Source of the DNA: Comamonadaceae bacterium
Lineage (GTDB): Bacteria > Pseudomonadota > Gammaproteobacteria > Burkholderiales > Burkholderiaceae_C
Assembly (NCBI GenBank): GCA_013297875.1
Contig: JAAFIW010000005.1
Coordinates: forward strand, 124,001-188,000
DNA: 64,000 bases
Reading direction: 5' to 3'
Shown here in pieces: positions 26,525 to 35,493 of the stretch. Every line of letters starts with the position of its first letter. The first letter of the stretch is position 1. The notes beneath the pieces were generated by a model. It was given only the letters and a program-made list of their open reading frames with translations. It did no database searches and had not been told where the DNA came from. Position numbers and translations under genes: made by a program.

Positions 26525-27490
26525 ATGTTGTCTGTTCTCCTGGTCACCCTGCCCTTTTTCGCACTGGTTTTGTGCGGCTACCTGGCCGCCCGGCGCGGCA
26601 TGCTGCCGCTGCTGGCCATTCCCGGCTTGAACAGTTTTGTTTTGTACTTTGCCCTGCCCTGCATGCTGTACCGCTTTGGTGCCAGCACGCCGATTGCCCA
26701 ACTGCTGGACGCCACCACCGGCCTGACCTGGTTGCTGTGCGCCCTGCTGTCGGTGGGCTTTGTGGTGGCTGCCAGCCTGAATCAGCGAGTGGGCTGGAAC
26801 GACGCCTCGTTTGGCGCGCTGGTGGCCGCATTTCCCAACACCGGCTTCATGGGCGTGCCCCTGCTGGTGGCGCTGCTGGGCCAGCGTGCCGCGGGGCCTG
26901 TCATCGTGACCATTCTGGTGGACATGGTGATCACCACCTCGCTGTGCATTGCGCTGTCGCGCCTGGACGGTGCCGACAAGCATGGGTCGGCCACAGCGAT
27001 GAAAAACGCCCTGCGTGGCGTGCTGGTCAACCCCCTGCCCTGGGCTATTGTGCTCGGCGGCGTGGCGTCAGCCAGCGGTTTTGCGTTGCCAGGCCCGCTA
27101 CAAAACACCATGGGCCTGCTGGCTGACGCCGCATCGCCCGTGGCCCTGTTCACCATCGGCGCGGTATTGGCCCGCTCTCAAATGCTGCAAGCCCAAGCCC
27201 ACGAGGCCCCCACCCCGCTGGCCGACTACCTGCCCGTGGCGGTTTTCAAGCTGCTGGTGCACCCCCTGCTGGTGCTGCTGGTCGGTGCGCTGATGATTCG
27301 CCTGGGCATGCCGCTGGACAAATTTTCCCTGACCGTGATGGTGCTGGTGGCCGCCCTTCCCAGCGCCAGCAATGTGTCGTTGCTAGCCGAGCGTTTTGGG
27401 GCCGACACGGGGCGCGTGGCGCGGATCATTTTGATGTCGACTGCAGCGGCGTTTCTGACGTTTTCGGGGGCGGTGGCGTTGTTGGTCTGA
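26525..27490 (+). CDS. AEC-family (auxin efflux carrier-like) transporter
   Basis: 321 residues from ATG 26525; the longer frame starts at a poor TTG. Ten hydrophobic segments in two five-helix halves: SVLLVTLPFFALVLCGYLAA, NSFVLYFALPCMLYRFG, SFGALVAAFPNTGFMGVPLLVALLG, PVIVTILVDMVITTSLCIAL, VKLLVHPLLVLLVGALMI-type segment, KFSLTVMVLVAALPSASNVSLLAERFG. The first-half NTGFMGVP and second-half ALPSASN motifs are typical. Related carriers export malate or malonate; the substrate here is unknown. Confidence 0.92.
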   Translation: MLSVLLVTLPFFALVLCGYLAARRGMLPLLAIPGLNSFVLYFALPCMLYRFGASTPIAQLLDATTGLTWLLCALLSVGFVVAASLNQRVGWNDASFGALVAAFPNTGFMGVPLLVALLGQRAAGPVIVTILVDMVITTSLCIALSRLDGADKHGSATAMKNALRGVLVNPLPWAIVLGGVASASGFALPGPLQNTMGLLADAASPVALFTIGAVLARSQMLQAQAHEAPTPLADYLPVAVFKLLVHPLLVLLVGALMIRLGMPLDKFSLTVMVLVAALPSASNVSLLAERFGADTGRVARIILMSTAAAFLTFSGAVALLV

Positions 27491-27499
27491 ATGGACGGG

Positions 27500-27614
27500 T
27501 GCCTGAGCGCACAAGCCTCCTTCCCAATAGCAAGTGCTATTGGGTCGTCACCTTACGCACCCATGCATCCCGCTAAAACGTGCGGCTCACGCTGCCCCGG
27601 TGAAATATGCGGGT
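27500..27614 (+). repeat. Solo end of a MITE/IS-like element (copy A)
   Basis: About 115 bases nearly identical to 31030-31154 (GCCTGAGCGCACAAGCCTCC, AGCAAGTGCTATTGGGTCGT, GGTGAAATATGCGGG). It lacks the partner terminal repeat seen at 30911. Confidence 0.8.
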
Positions 27615-27617
27615 TAA

Positions 27618-27986
27618 TCAATAGGTTTCAACAGTCAGTGAATGATCGCTGACGTTTGCACGTGCTGAGACCAACTCCGCCATGATTTGCTCACGGGTCT
27701 TGGCAGGTTGGTTTGTTTTGGGCACAAATGCCTCTCGGTAGTCACGGGTCAGCGATTCATATTCACCCGTCAGCCGTGCTGCTGCCAAGTCAGCAAGAAC
27801 CATCTCACGGGTGGTGCTGGAGGTGCCGCCAGCAACAGTTGGAATATCGCGGTACTCACTGGACAGCGCCGCAATGTACTGAGCAGCGGGCTGGGCCGGT
27901 GTCGACTGGGCATAGACGCCGCTCGCGGCAACGAGTGACAAGGCAAATGTAGCGAGCGAGACGGTGAGGTTGTAAGACTGGTTCAT
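27618..27986 (-). CDS. Small exported DUF4148-type protein
   Basis: 122 residues. Signal peptide to about residue 26 (LATFALSLVAASGVYAQ). The mature part has two DUF4148-like copies of a T/S-R-E-x-(V/I)-x-A-(D/E)-L pattern: TTREMVLADLAAARLTGEYESLTRDY and KTREQIMAELVSARANVSD. Common in Burkholderiales and usually single copy near stress genes; function unknown. The region 27987-28261 beyond it holds no gene, only two tandem copies of CTTACTCAGCACA near 28235. Confidence 0.85.
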   Translation of the reverse strand: MNQSYNLTVSLATFALSLVAASGVYAQSTPAQPAAQYIAALSSEYRDIPTVAGGTSSTTREMVLADLAAARLTGEYESLTRDYREAFVPKTNQPAKTREQIMAELVSARANVSDHSLTVETY

Positions 27987-28261
27987 GACAGTGATCTTTC
28001 ATTTCAAAGTTTAAGAAGGGCTTGACGGAAGCCGTTGTCGCTTGGACCGACGGATACCGTGAATTGAATGTATGTGCAGCAAGTTAGCTGCCTGTGAGTG
28101 AAGTCTTAGTTGAACGTGAGCCCATCGCACAGCCGTGCGCAGGCAACGGCAAAGGCGACGGCAGTGGTCAACGATGCGCTGCATCTAGGGGAAACTCTGG
28201 GCAAAGCTATCAAAAACAAAGCACCCAAAGCACCCTTACTCAGCACACTTACTCAGCACAC
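27987..28261. other. Gene-free stretch upstream of DUF4148 gene
   Basis: Likely promoter of the DUF4148 gene plus unassigned sequence. Contains the short direct repeat TTACTCAGCACAC twice around 28236-28261. Confidence 0.4.
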
Positions 28262-28720
28262 TTACCAAGCATCCACTGCCAAACTGCGCGGGGGAACAAC
28301 CCTCCCCGCCACCATCCCCTGCACCAACCACTCCCGCGTCTCAGCCGGGTCAATCACCGCATCAATCTCCAGCGTGGCTTCATATTGCTTGGCAACCAGT
28401 TGATCAAACAAGGCCTCGCGTTCCGCCAAATCAGCCACCGCGTCCAGCTCTTTGCGATACCCCAGCCGCACCGCGCCTTCCAGCCCCATGCCGCCAAACT
28501 CCCCGGTGGGCCAGGCCACGGTGAACAGCGGTGCATGAAAGCCACCAGCAGCCATGGCCATCGCCCCAAGGCCATAGCCTTTGCGCAGCACCACGCTGAA
28601 AAACGGCACGCGCAGGTGGGCGGCGGCTATGAACATTCGGCTCGCGTGGCGCACCTGGGCGGTGGCTTCTACCTCGGGGCCGACCATGAAGCCAGGGGAA
28701 TCGATGAGACTCAGCAAGGG
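28262..28720 (-). pseudogene. Duplicated C-terminal fragment of a carboxyltransferase
   Basis: About 153 residues (MLSLIDSPGFMVGPEVEATAQVRHAS ... AVDAW in outline) nearly identical to the last quarter of the intact protein at 31228-33042, but missing the AGQAMNMAG segment and everything upstream of the LSLID block. It joins truncated IS630 sequence at about 28721. Without the N-terminal carboxyltransferase half it cannot be active. Confidence 0.88.
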
Positions 28721-29640
28721 CAACCAGATTCAACCAGGAGCCGTGTTTGGGCGTGAAGGTAAATGCGAACCGGTTGGATCGTGTTTGCAAATAGGCCTGA
28801 GTTTCCTTGGAGATGTGGGCCGAGTGGTTGTCGGCAATCACCACGATACGGGCTTGCTCAGGATAGGCCTGATCGATGCTTTTGAGCAGGCTGATGAACT
28901 CCACGCTGCGGTGGCGTTCGTGGATCTGTGCAAAGACCTTACCCGTCATCAAGTCCAGTCCGGCCAGCAGGCTCAGCGTGCCCAGGCGTTTGTATTCATA
29001 GTCGCGCCCGCGTGTTTTGTACTTGCCGGGCTTGGGGGGCAGCTCTGGCCCAATGCTCTTGATGGCTTGTACGCCCGGCTTCTCATCAACCGATAGCACC
29101 GCAATGGCTTGGCCTTGTTCATCGTGTGCAACGCCTAGTGGCGTCACTTGTGGCTGTAGCAGCTGCACTTGGCGGTAAATCGTCAGCACTTGCGCCATCT
29201 TGGCATCAAACTCTGGGTCACGTCGCTCCAGGTAGTAGTCAATCTTGTGGGGGCGAATCTGCGCGCCAGCCAGCAGCTTGGAGACGGTGCCACGGGCCAA
29301 GGTGTCCAGACAGGGGTGTCCTTGCTGTGGCCCATGTTTGCGTGCATGCGCAGCCAGTGTGCGGGTGGACCAGAGTTCATCGGGGTAGCCCAACTCGGTG
29401 GGCTTGGTGCATGCCACAGACAACAGCCAGGCTCGTGCGCCGTCGTCAATGCGGGGTTTACGCACTCGCCCAGGGCGGTCTTGCAACGAGGCCAGAGGGC
29501 CCAGTTGCAACGCGCGATCGACCGTGCGCTCAATCGTCAAGCGCCCAAGCCCACACTGTTTGACCAGTTGCGTGACCGTTTTGCCCTGCGCATACCCCAG
29601 CAACACACCAGCGCGCTCGACCATGCGAACAGTATCGAAA
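28721..29640 (-). pseudogene. IS630-family transposase, truncated at both ends
   Basis: The frame starting near 29624 reads VERAGVLLGYAQGKTVTQLV (helix-turn-helix region), AVLSVDEKPGVQAI (first Asp of DDE), RIVVIADNHSAHISKETQAYL (second Asp) and FTPKHGSWLNL, where the normal final LNxxE motif is cut off. The frame then runs into antisense carboxyltransferase sequence, so the apparent 397-residue reading frame is a chimera. The expected N-terminal 30-40 residues are also absent (in-frame TAA upstream). Not mobile by itself. Confidence 0.88.
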
Positions 29641-29661
29641 CCTGACCCTGGTGCTTGCGAT

Positions 29662-29706
29662 TAGCCTCCAATAAGCTCAAGCAGCTATCAAATATATAGC
29701 GGCTAT
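29662..29706. repeat. Dispersed CTCAAGCAGCTATC repeat
   Basis: AAGCTCAAGCAGCTATCAAA followed by TATATAGC: copy between the IS630 remnant and the membrane protein gene. Confidence 0.75.
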
Positions 29707-29708
29707 GG

Positions 29709-30686
29709 TTAAAAATCGTTGCTTTTGGGTTGCTGCAGCTGCGCTCTGTCTCCCAATAGCTTGGACACTAGCGCCATGTCGCCTTGGTCTGTCGCCCGCG
29801 CGATCTTCTTGTCCAATGCGGCGATCTTGCTGGCGTTTGCATGGGGCTCGGCAGGCGAAAACGCTGGCGGCACAGCAGCCGGTTCTTCGACAACCGCGCC
29901 TTCGCGTTGCAGCACTGCTTCAGATTCACCAGCTGCTTTGGTCGTTTGACCAGACGATCCCAAACCACTTGAAAAGACATCCATTCGGTCTCTCCAGGTC
30001 TCGAACGAATCACGCGAGTTCACCCAGATCACGCCCCCTATCACGACAACCCAGACCGTACCAAAAAGCATCAGCCAACCTAGCGGGGTGAACATCAAAG
30101 CCAACAGCAAAGCAAAGACTGCCAGTTGCACCATCACACCGTTTTCCGGCGGCTGACTGTTGATTTGCGTCAAGCCGGTGTAAGCCACATACAGGCTGTA
30201 GCCAATGCCCGCGCACACAGCCCAGCTTCCATGCGGTAGCAAGGCAAGCGGTGTCAACAGGCACACCGGCGTCAGCGAGTACACCAGCAGCTGCTGCGTT
30301 AAACGAACCCGTTCGGCACTCTGCGACTTCACCTGCCGAAACAAAACAAAGTACGCGACCACCAGCACGGCGCACCAGCTGAAGACATCAATCAAGGCTG
30401 CCCAGGCCGCCCCATTGAAGGCTGGCGCGAAACCTTCGAACACGCCGGCCAGGCCTCTGCCAATGACGCCAGACCAACCGAGGGTGACCAGCAGCGTGCC
30501 CCCAATGGCCCACAGTACCCACCACAGCGCATAGCCAAACAACAAAGTAAAAACTGAGGCGCTGCCGGACTCCGCTCGCACTTGCTCCCAGGTAACTTGC
30601 GGATTCACAAGCATGGCGCATCCACGCTGAAACGCAGTGGGCAAGGTTTTGAAATCGAGGTACTGGAAAGGCCGCAAGCTGCTCAT
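29709..30686 (-). CDS. Multi-spanning membrane protein (Yip1-like) with C-terminal coiled coil
   Basis: 325 residues. About six membrane helices between residues 45 and 220 (FTLLFGYALWWVLWAIGGTLL, ALIDVFSWCAVLVVAYFVLF, LVYSLTPVCLLTPLALLP, WAVCAGIGYSLYVAYTGL, MVQLAVFALLLALMFTPLGWLMLFGTVWVVVIGG in parts). The start FKTLPTAFQRGCAMLVNPQVTWEQVRAESGS resembles the N terminus of Yip1/DUF1282 proteins. After residue 225 the chain is soluble, Ala/Glu-rich and ends in a charged helix (ASKIAALDKKIARATDQGDM). Function unknown. Confidence 0.82.
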   Translation of the reverse strand: MSSLRPFQYLDFKTLPTAFQRGCAMLVNPQVTWEQVRAESGSASVFTLLFGYALWWVLWAIGGTLLVTLGWSGVIGRGLAGVFEGFAPAFNGAAWAALIDVFSWCAVLVVAYFVLFRQVKSQSAERVRLTQQLLVYSLTPVCLLTPLALLPHGSWAVCAGIGYSLYVAYTGLTQINSQPPENGVMVQLAVFALLLALMFTPLGWLMLFGTVWVVVIGGVIWVNSRDSFETWRDRMDVFSSGLGSSGQTTKAAGESEAVLQREGAVVEEPAAVPPAFSPAEPHANASKIAALDKKIARATDQGDMALVSKLLGDRAQLQQPKSNDF

Positions 30687-30910
30687 GGTGACCAGATATT
30701 AGCAATCAGCAAGCCGCTTGCCGCTGCGGTGATTGTGGCCTTGCAGGCGTATCGGGACGTGCAGCTGGTGGTAGACACATGTGTTTGATCGCCGTTGTGA
30801 TGCGCCAAGCCGATCACGAAACCTATGAAACCTGCTTGATCCGGGCCAGCGACCTGCACTTGAGTGCTGTGCGCCTGGTTGAGCTCGGCGTGGTCGGGAC
30901 ATCTAAACAC
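30687..30910. other. Intergenic region with no supported gene
   Basis: Short open frames exist (for example 30779-31042) but none has a family match I recognise, and that one runs into the mobile-element-like repeat. Confidence 0.45.
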
Positions 30911-31154
30911 CTAGCCCGCATATTTCACCGGGATCGCCGTTTTGAAGCGTTTTCATTGGGAAAGTCTGTGATGACCTCCAATCCAAATTGGATTCGATCA
31001 AAACGGCTCAGCGCGCGCCGCATCGTTTTGGCGGGCGCCTGAGCGCACAAGCCTCCCCCCCTTGTAGCAAGTGCTATTGGGTCGTCACCTTGCGCACCCC
31101 TGCATCCCGCTAAAACGCGCCGCCCACGCTGCCCCGGTGAAATATGCGGGCTAG
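30911..31154. mobile_element. MITE-like element with 18-22 bp perfect inverted ends (copy B)
   Basis: CCCGCATATTTCACCGGG at 30915-30932 is repeated exactly in inverse at 31133-31150. Both ends are extended by CTAG, which is either part of the repeat or a 4-base target duplication. The 244-bp interior has no transposase. The right half is shared with 27500-27614. Confidence 0.75.
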
Positions 31155-31227
31155 CCGCTCGCGGACAGCAATCACTTGATGCGCAGTCGATCAAGAGAGC
31201 CTTCAGACTCAGCGGCGATCACCAGGA

Positions 31228-33042
31228 TCACCAGGCGTCGACCCCCAACCTCCGCGCGTCCCGCACTTTCCCGGCGGCCAAGCCCCGAATGAGCCAGTCT
31301 CGGGTATCTGCGGGGTCAATCACCGCATCAATCTCCAGCGTGCCCGCCATATTCATCGCCTGCCCGGCTTCATATTGCTTGGCAACCAGTTGATCAAACA
31401 AGGCCTCGCGTTCCGCCAAATCAGCCACCGCCTCCAGCTCTTTGCGATACCCCAGCCGCACCGCGCCTTCCAGCCCCATGCCGCCAAATTCCCCGGTAGG
31501 CCAGGCCACGGTGAACAGCGGTGCATGAAAGCCGCCAGCAGCCATGGCCATCGCCCCAAGGCCATAGCCTTTGCGCAGCACCACGCTGAAAAACGGCACG
31601 CGCAGGTGGGCGGCGGCTATGAACATTCGGCTCACATGGCGCACCTGGGCGGTGGCTTCCACGTCGGGGCCGACCATGAAGCCGGGGGTGTCGATCAGGC
31701 TGAGCATTGGCAGGCTGTGGGCGTTGCACAGTTGCATGAAGCGGGCGGCTTTGTCGGCGGCCGCCGCGTCTATCGCGCCGCCCAGGTGCTGGGGGTTGTT
31801 GATGAGCACGCCCAAAGGTCGGCCAGCCACGCGGGCCAATGCGGTGTGAATGCCTGCGCCAAAGCCGGTGCGCAGCCACAGCACCGAACCCTCGTCTGCC
31901 AGCGCCAGCAGCGCGGCGCGGCTGTCGTAGGCGCGCAGGCGGTTTTCGGGCACCACGTTTCGCAGTTGCGAGGCATCGGGCGCGGTGAACTGGGTTTGCG
32001 GGCCTTGAAAAAACGACAGGTAATGCCGTGCGGCGACCACCGCGGCGGCTTCGTCGGGCACCAACACATCAATCACGCCATTGCCATGCTGCACGCTGCT
32101 AGGCCCAATCTGCTCGGGCGCAAACACGCCCAGGCCCCCGCCTTCCACCATGGCCGGGCCGCCCATGCCGATGTTGCTGCCTTCGGTCGCAATCACCACA
32201 TCGCAACAGCCCAGCAGCGCCGCATTGCCCGCAAAGCAGCGGCCGGCGGCAATGCCCACCAGCGGCACCTGGCCGTTGAGCCGGGCCAGCGCGGCAAAGG
32301 TGCCCACGTGCAGGCCGGCCACCACCGGCATGTCAGTGTCGCCGGGGCGGCCGCCGCCGCCTTCGGCAAACAGCACCACGGGCAGCTGGTGTTGCGCGGC
32401 CAGGCCCAGCAGGCGGTCGGTTTTTTGGTGGTTGCGCATGCCTTGGGTGCCTGCGAGCACGGTGGCGTCGTAGGCCATGACCACGGCGCTGTGACCGTTG
32501 ACCGTGCCAATGCCGCCCACCAGGCCGTCGGCCGGTGTGTTGCGCATCAAATCGTCGGCGCTGCGACGGCTGGCCTGCGCGGCCACGGCCAGCGCGCCGT
32601 ATTCGGTGAAGCTGCCGCCGCTTTCCAGGCTGCACAAATCAGCAATGTTCTCGCGCGCGGTGCGCAGGCCCTGGGCGTGGCGTTTGGCCACGGCTTGGGG
32701 GCGCTGGGCGTCGTGCGTGAAGGCGTGGCGGGCGATGACGCGCTGCAGGTCGGCTCGGATGGTTGGGGTGGGTTTAGCGGCCGTTTCAGGTGTGTTTTGA
32801 GCCGGTAGCCCATGTAAATCCTGCTCGGGCAGCTTCGAAATCAATAGCAACTCACCTTCTGCCACGGCATCACCGGGAGCAAACAGCAGCTCCTGCACCT
32901 GCATCTCGTGCGCCGCATGCAGCTCGTGTTCCATCTTCATGGCCTCCAGCACCACCACCAGCTGGCCCGCCCGCACCAGGTCGCCAGGGGCTACTTGCCA
33001 GGCCACCAGTTGGGCCTGTAACGGGGAACGAAAGTCGGCCAT
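31228..33042 (-). CDS. Biotinyl-domain/carboxyltransferase fusion (acyl-CoA carboxylase subunit)
   Basis: 604 residues from ATG 33042, one base after the lipoprotein stop. Residues 2-70 are a biotinyl domain with biotin-accepting Lys in EAMKMEHE. Residues about 75-95 (PEQDLHGLPAQNTPE) are coded by the dispersed CTGCTC-GAGCAG repeat inserted in frame. From about 130 on it is an acyl-CoA carboxyltransferase (SFTEYGALAVAAQASRR, VVLFAEGGGGRPGDTD, GIAAGRCFAGNAALLGCCDVVIA, MLSLIDTPGFMVGPDVEATAQVRH, AWPTGEFGGMGLEGAVRLGYRKEL). It moves the carboxyl group from biotin to an acyl-CoA. No biotin carboxylase gene is adjacent, so it must use a partner encoded elsewhere. The acyl-CoA specificity is not deducible. 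Confidence 0.9.
   Translation of the reverse strand: MADFRSPLQAQLVAWQVAPGDLVRAGQLVVVLEAMKMEHELHAAHEMQVQELLFAPGDAVAEGELLLISKLPEQDLHGLPAQNTPETAAKPTPTIRADLQRVIARHAFTHDAQRPQAVAKRHAQGLRTARENIADLCSLESGGSFTEYGALAVAAQASRRSADDLMRNTPADGLVGGIGTVNGHSAVVMAYDATVLAGTQGMRNHQKTDRLLGLAAQHQLPVVLFAEGGGGRPGDTDMPVVAGLHVGTFAALARLNGQVPLVGIAAGRCFAGNAALLGCCDVVIATEGSNIGMGGPAMVEGGGLGVFAPEQIGPSSVQHGNGVIDVLVPDEAAAVVAARHYLSFFQGPQTQFTAPDASQLRNVVPENRLRAYDSRAALLALADEGSVLWLRTGFGAGIHTALARVAGRPLGVLINNPQHLGGAIDAAAADKAARFMQLCNAHSLPMLSLIDTPGFMVGPDVEATAQVRHVSRMFIAAAHLRVPFFSVVLRKGYGLGAMAMAAGGFHAPLFTVAWPTGEFGGMGLEGAVRLGYRKELEAVADLAEREALFDQLVAKQYEAGQAMNMAGTLEIDAVIDPADTRDWLIRGLAAGKVRDARRLGVDAW
32782..32848. repeat. Dispersed repeat inserted in frame in the carboxyltransferase gene
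   Basis: GAGCCGGTAGCCCATGTAAA then CCTGCTCGGGCAGC; recodes a linker after the biotinyl domain. Confidence 0.75.
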
Positions 33043-33043
33043 T

Positions 33044-33409
33044 TCAGGGCTTGCCAGGGGTTGGCACCCGGTCACAGGGAGGGTAGTTGCGCATCGCCAC
33101 TTTCAACACGGCTTGTTCGCCTTGATCCCAAAACACCACGCCCGTGTCGCCGCCGCCCCTGCCCCACATCATTCCGGATGCAGCGCTGCGGCGGCTGAGC
33201 TTGAAGTTGTTGCCGTCGACGGACAAATCAGCCGTTGCGCCGTCCACCGCGAGGCTGACCGGTGTGGTGCCGCAGCGAAAGTGGCGCTCGGTGGCCAGTG
33301 GCGGGCTTGGCACCGGCGGCTGACTGGCGCAGGCGTTGAGGTACAGGCACAGGCTGGCAAGGGTCAAGCGGGCCAGCAGACTTTTGGGGCTGCAAAAGGT
33401 GGTATTCAT
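33044..33409 (-). CDS. MliC-like lipoprotein
   Basis: 121 residues. Lipobox LNAC with the modified Cys at residue 28 after LTLASLCLY. The mature part RHFRCGTTPVSLAVDGATADLSVDGNNFKLSRRSAASG ... VVFWDQGEQAVLKV (in pieces) has the short beta-barrel pattern of C-type lysozyme inhibitors of the MliC/PliC group, including the second Cys in YPPCDRV. It would protect peptidoglycan against host lysozyme if that assignment holds. Its stop is separated from the carboxyltransferase ATG by one base. Confidence 0.7.
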   Translation of the reverse strand: MNTTFCSPKSLLARLTLASLCLYLNACASQPPVPSPPLATERHFRCGTTPVSLAVDGATADLSVDGNNFKLSRRSAASGMMWGRGGGDTGVVFWDQGEQAVLKVAMRNYPPCDRVPTPGKP

Positions 33410-33523
33410 GACAAGGTTTATACCTGGGCGCGGTGAATGGATGACCTCTCAGGTAATGGCTGCGCCGCTGGCCGCAGCGAATAATCGCAGCCAACGCAGC
33501 TCAGACACCGCAAAGGACAGCAC

Positions 33524-34366
33524 ATGGAAATCGCACAAGGCCTGGCAGGCGCAACGGCCATGGCCACCGACGATGGCTCGGTGGGCTCGCTGATTCGCCA
33601 ATGGCGCACCGCGCGCAAGCTCAGCCAGATGGATCTGGCGCTGGAAATTGACATCTCGCCGCGCCACCTGAGTTTTGTGGAGACTGGGCGATCAAAGCCC
33701 AGCGTACAGGTGCTGATGGCCATTGCCCAGCAGCTGGACGTGCCGCTGCGCACGCGCAACGCCTGGTTGCTGGCCGCAGGCTACGCACCGCGTTACTCCA
33801 ACCAGGGCCTGGACAGTGCACGCATGTCGCACGTGCGCGCCGCTATCCAGCGCCTGCTGGACGGCCATGACCCCTACCCCGGCATTGCGCTGGACGGCCA
33901 GTGGAACGTGGTGCTGACCAACGCTGCAGGCCAACGCATGACCCAGCTGCTACCCGATTGGCTGCGCTCGCCCACCTTGAACATTTTCAAAGCCAGCCTG
34001 CACCCCGACGGCTTTGCCGCCCACACCCGCAACTTCGCCGAATGGGGCAGCTACCTGCTGGCCGTGTTGCAGCGCCTGCTGCTGCAGGCCCGCAACGAGC
34101 AACTGATGGCCCTGGCGCAAGAGGTCTACAGCTACCCCAACGTGCAAGCCCTGAAAGCCACCCTGGCAAACACCGCCCACACCGAGCCCCCGCTGCTGGT
34201 GCCCTGCAAGCTCACCCTGCACGGTCATGAGCTGTCGCTGTTCACCACCCTCACCACCTTTGGCAGCCCGCAAGACATCACTTTGCATGAGATGTGCATT
34301 GAGCTGTTTTACCCGGCGGATGACCAAACTGCGGCGTTTTTGCGGGCGTCATTGGGTGACTATTGA
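33524..34366 (+). CDS. XRE-family regulator with MmyB-like ligand domain
   Basis: 280 residues; an ATG at 33560 (MATDDGSVGSLIRQWR) is an alternative start. The helix-turn-helix is at about 21-75 (LIRQWRTARKLSQMDLALEIDISPRHLSFVETGRSKPSVQVLMAIAQQL). From about 100 the MmyB-like ligand-binding domain follows (ALDGQWNVVLTNAAGQRMTQLLPDW, NIFKASLHPDGFAAHTRNFAEWG, LHGHELSLFTTLTTFGSPQDITLHEMCIELFYPADD). Members of this group bind small hydrophobic ligands; the regulon is unknown. Divergent from the lipoprotein gene. Confidence 0.9.
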   Translation: MEIAQGLAGATAMATDDGSVGSLIRQWRTARKLSQMDLALEIDISPRHLSFVETGRSKPSVQVLMAIAQQLDVPLRTRNAWLLAAGYAPRYSNQGLDSARMSHVRAAIQRLLDGHDPYPGIALDGQWNVVLTNAAGQRMTQLLPDWLRSPTLNIFKASLHPDGFAAHTRNFAEWGSYLLAVLQRLLLQARNEQLMALAQEVYSYPNVQALKATLANTAHTEPPLLVPCKLTLHGHELSLFTTLTTFGSPQDITLHEMCIELFYPADDQTAAFLRASLGDY

Positions 34367-34851
34367 TTCGGCCCGATGAAGTTTGAAATTTCCGTTTGGA
34401 CTGAGCAGGGTATGCAGGAAACCCCGTTCAGGCTGGGCTGAGGAGCGCAAAACCCAGTGGATCAGGGCACGTGCTTGTCTGAGCCGCAGGCGAGTTTGCA
34501 CGTGACCCCACTGGGTTTGAGCACCGCAAGTTGCCCGTAGCGCAGCGAAGGGACCCAGACTGCGGGTCGCCTTTCTTTTGCTTACTTTTCTTTGGCGACG
34601 CAAAGAAAAGTGAGTCGCTGTCGGGCGACCCCGACATCTACGCATGCTACTGAGCGCTTTTTTGCTACTGAATCAGTAGCTGCTTGTGCCGTACCAGGGT
34701 GCACGTTTGCCTGATTTGACTCAAAAATGGGCTGCCGAGGCCGTTCAACCAGGTCTTGGGCGCTTGGCACTGGCGGAGAGGCCTGGCTGGGGGCGAACGG
34801 TTGATACTTCATAGGGCGGGATCAATAACTGCCGCACGCAAACCACTTGAA
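34367..34851. repeat. Gene-free region with a long hairpin repeat
   Basis: GGGTCGCCTTTCTTTTGCTTACTTTTCTTTGGCGACG (34564 onward, in pieces) is a widespread betaproteobacterial intergenic repeat. Inside it, CTTTTCTTTGGCGACG faces CGCAAAGAAAAG as an inverted repeat. A worn CAGTAGCTGCTTG core lies near 34676. No supported gene. Confidence 0.6.
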
Positions 34852-35256
34852 TCACTGCTTGCCAAGCCCATACCCCTCCAACCCGGCAAACACCAAAACC
34901 GCTAGCGCCTGCACCCCCACAAATGACTGGCCCACCGCGTTGGGGCTGTACCAGTTGAACATCACTGCCACACTGGCCACAGCCCAGGCCAAATTGGCCA
35001 GAACAATCAGCCAGACCAGCGGGGCAGGAGGTTTTGCCTGCATGCCCGCAAAACCCAGTACGGCAGCGAAGCCAAACAGCGACAGGCCTGCGTACATCAG
35101 CAGATCAGACGGCAGGCCCAGCGCATGGGCCAACGGCACCGTGCCCAGGCAGAGCAAAAGGCCCATGACCAAGCCGGTGGCCGCATCGAGCAAGAGAATG
35201 CGGCTCAAGAAACCGGGTGACGAGGGCTTGAAAGCATCAATGGCGATAACGGACAT
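34852..35256 (-). CDS. Small integral membrane protein, four helices
   Basis: 134 residues. Four membrane segments: ILLLDAATGLVMGLLLCLGTVPLA, LMYAGLSLFGFAAVLGFAGM, PLVWLIVLANLAWAVASVAVMF, GVQALAVLVFAGLEGYGLG. AAGCTCC/GGAGCT precedes the ATG. A family of such proteins exists in Comamonadaceae but I know no function for it. Confidence 0.8.
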   Translation of the reverse strand: MSVIAIDAFKPSSPGFLSRILLLDAATGLVMGLLLCLGTVPLAHALGLPSDLLMYAGLSLFGFAAVLGFAGMQAKPPAPLVWLIVLANLAWAVASVAVMFNWYSPNAVGQSFVGVQALAVLVFAGLEGYGLGKQ

Positions 35257-35493
35257 GGAAAGCTCCTGGTGGTTGATAGGAGCTTGCAGTTTTCCCGCTC
35301 GGGCGCTGTGCGTCGATTACTTGCCGGGTAATGGAGAGGTGCGGCACTGGTTCGGCCAGATGCGCACTTTTTACAACGTCTACCCGGCCGCAAGCCACCC
35401 ATCACCCAATTGCCGGTCATTCCATACCTCGGTAGGGTCTTCAGACCTGCTTCATTCCAATACATTTCGTTGACCAACAAGCAAGGAGTCAGC
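35257..35493. other. Spacer between divergent membrane-protein and ankyrin genes
   Basis: A short piece reading GEVRHWFGQMRTFYNVYPAA on the plus strand looks coding-like but has no start or continuation; no gene called. Confidence 0.35.

Noticed and set aside
28431-28720. C-terminal quarter of the 397-codon transposase frame
   Set aside because: Antisense or shifted carboxyltransferase sequence picked up by read-through past the truncation.
30779-31042. 87-codon plus-strand open frame
   Set aside because: Half of it is the MITE-like element at 30911-31154 and no motif is recognisable; a small gene here cannot be excluded but is not supported.
34349-34645. 98-codon and 69-codon open frames
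   Set aside because: They lie in a known type of intergenic repeat and have no RBS or family features.
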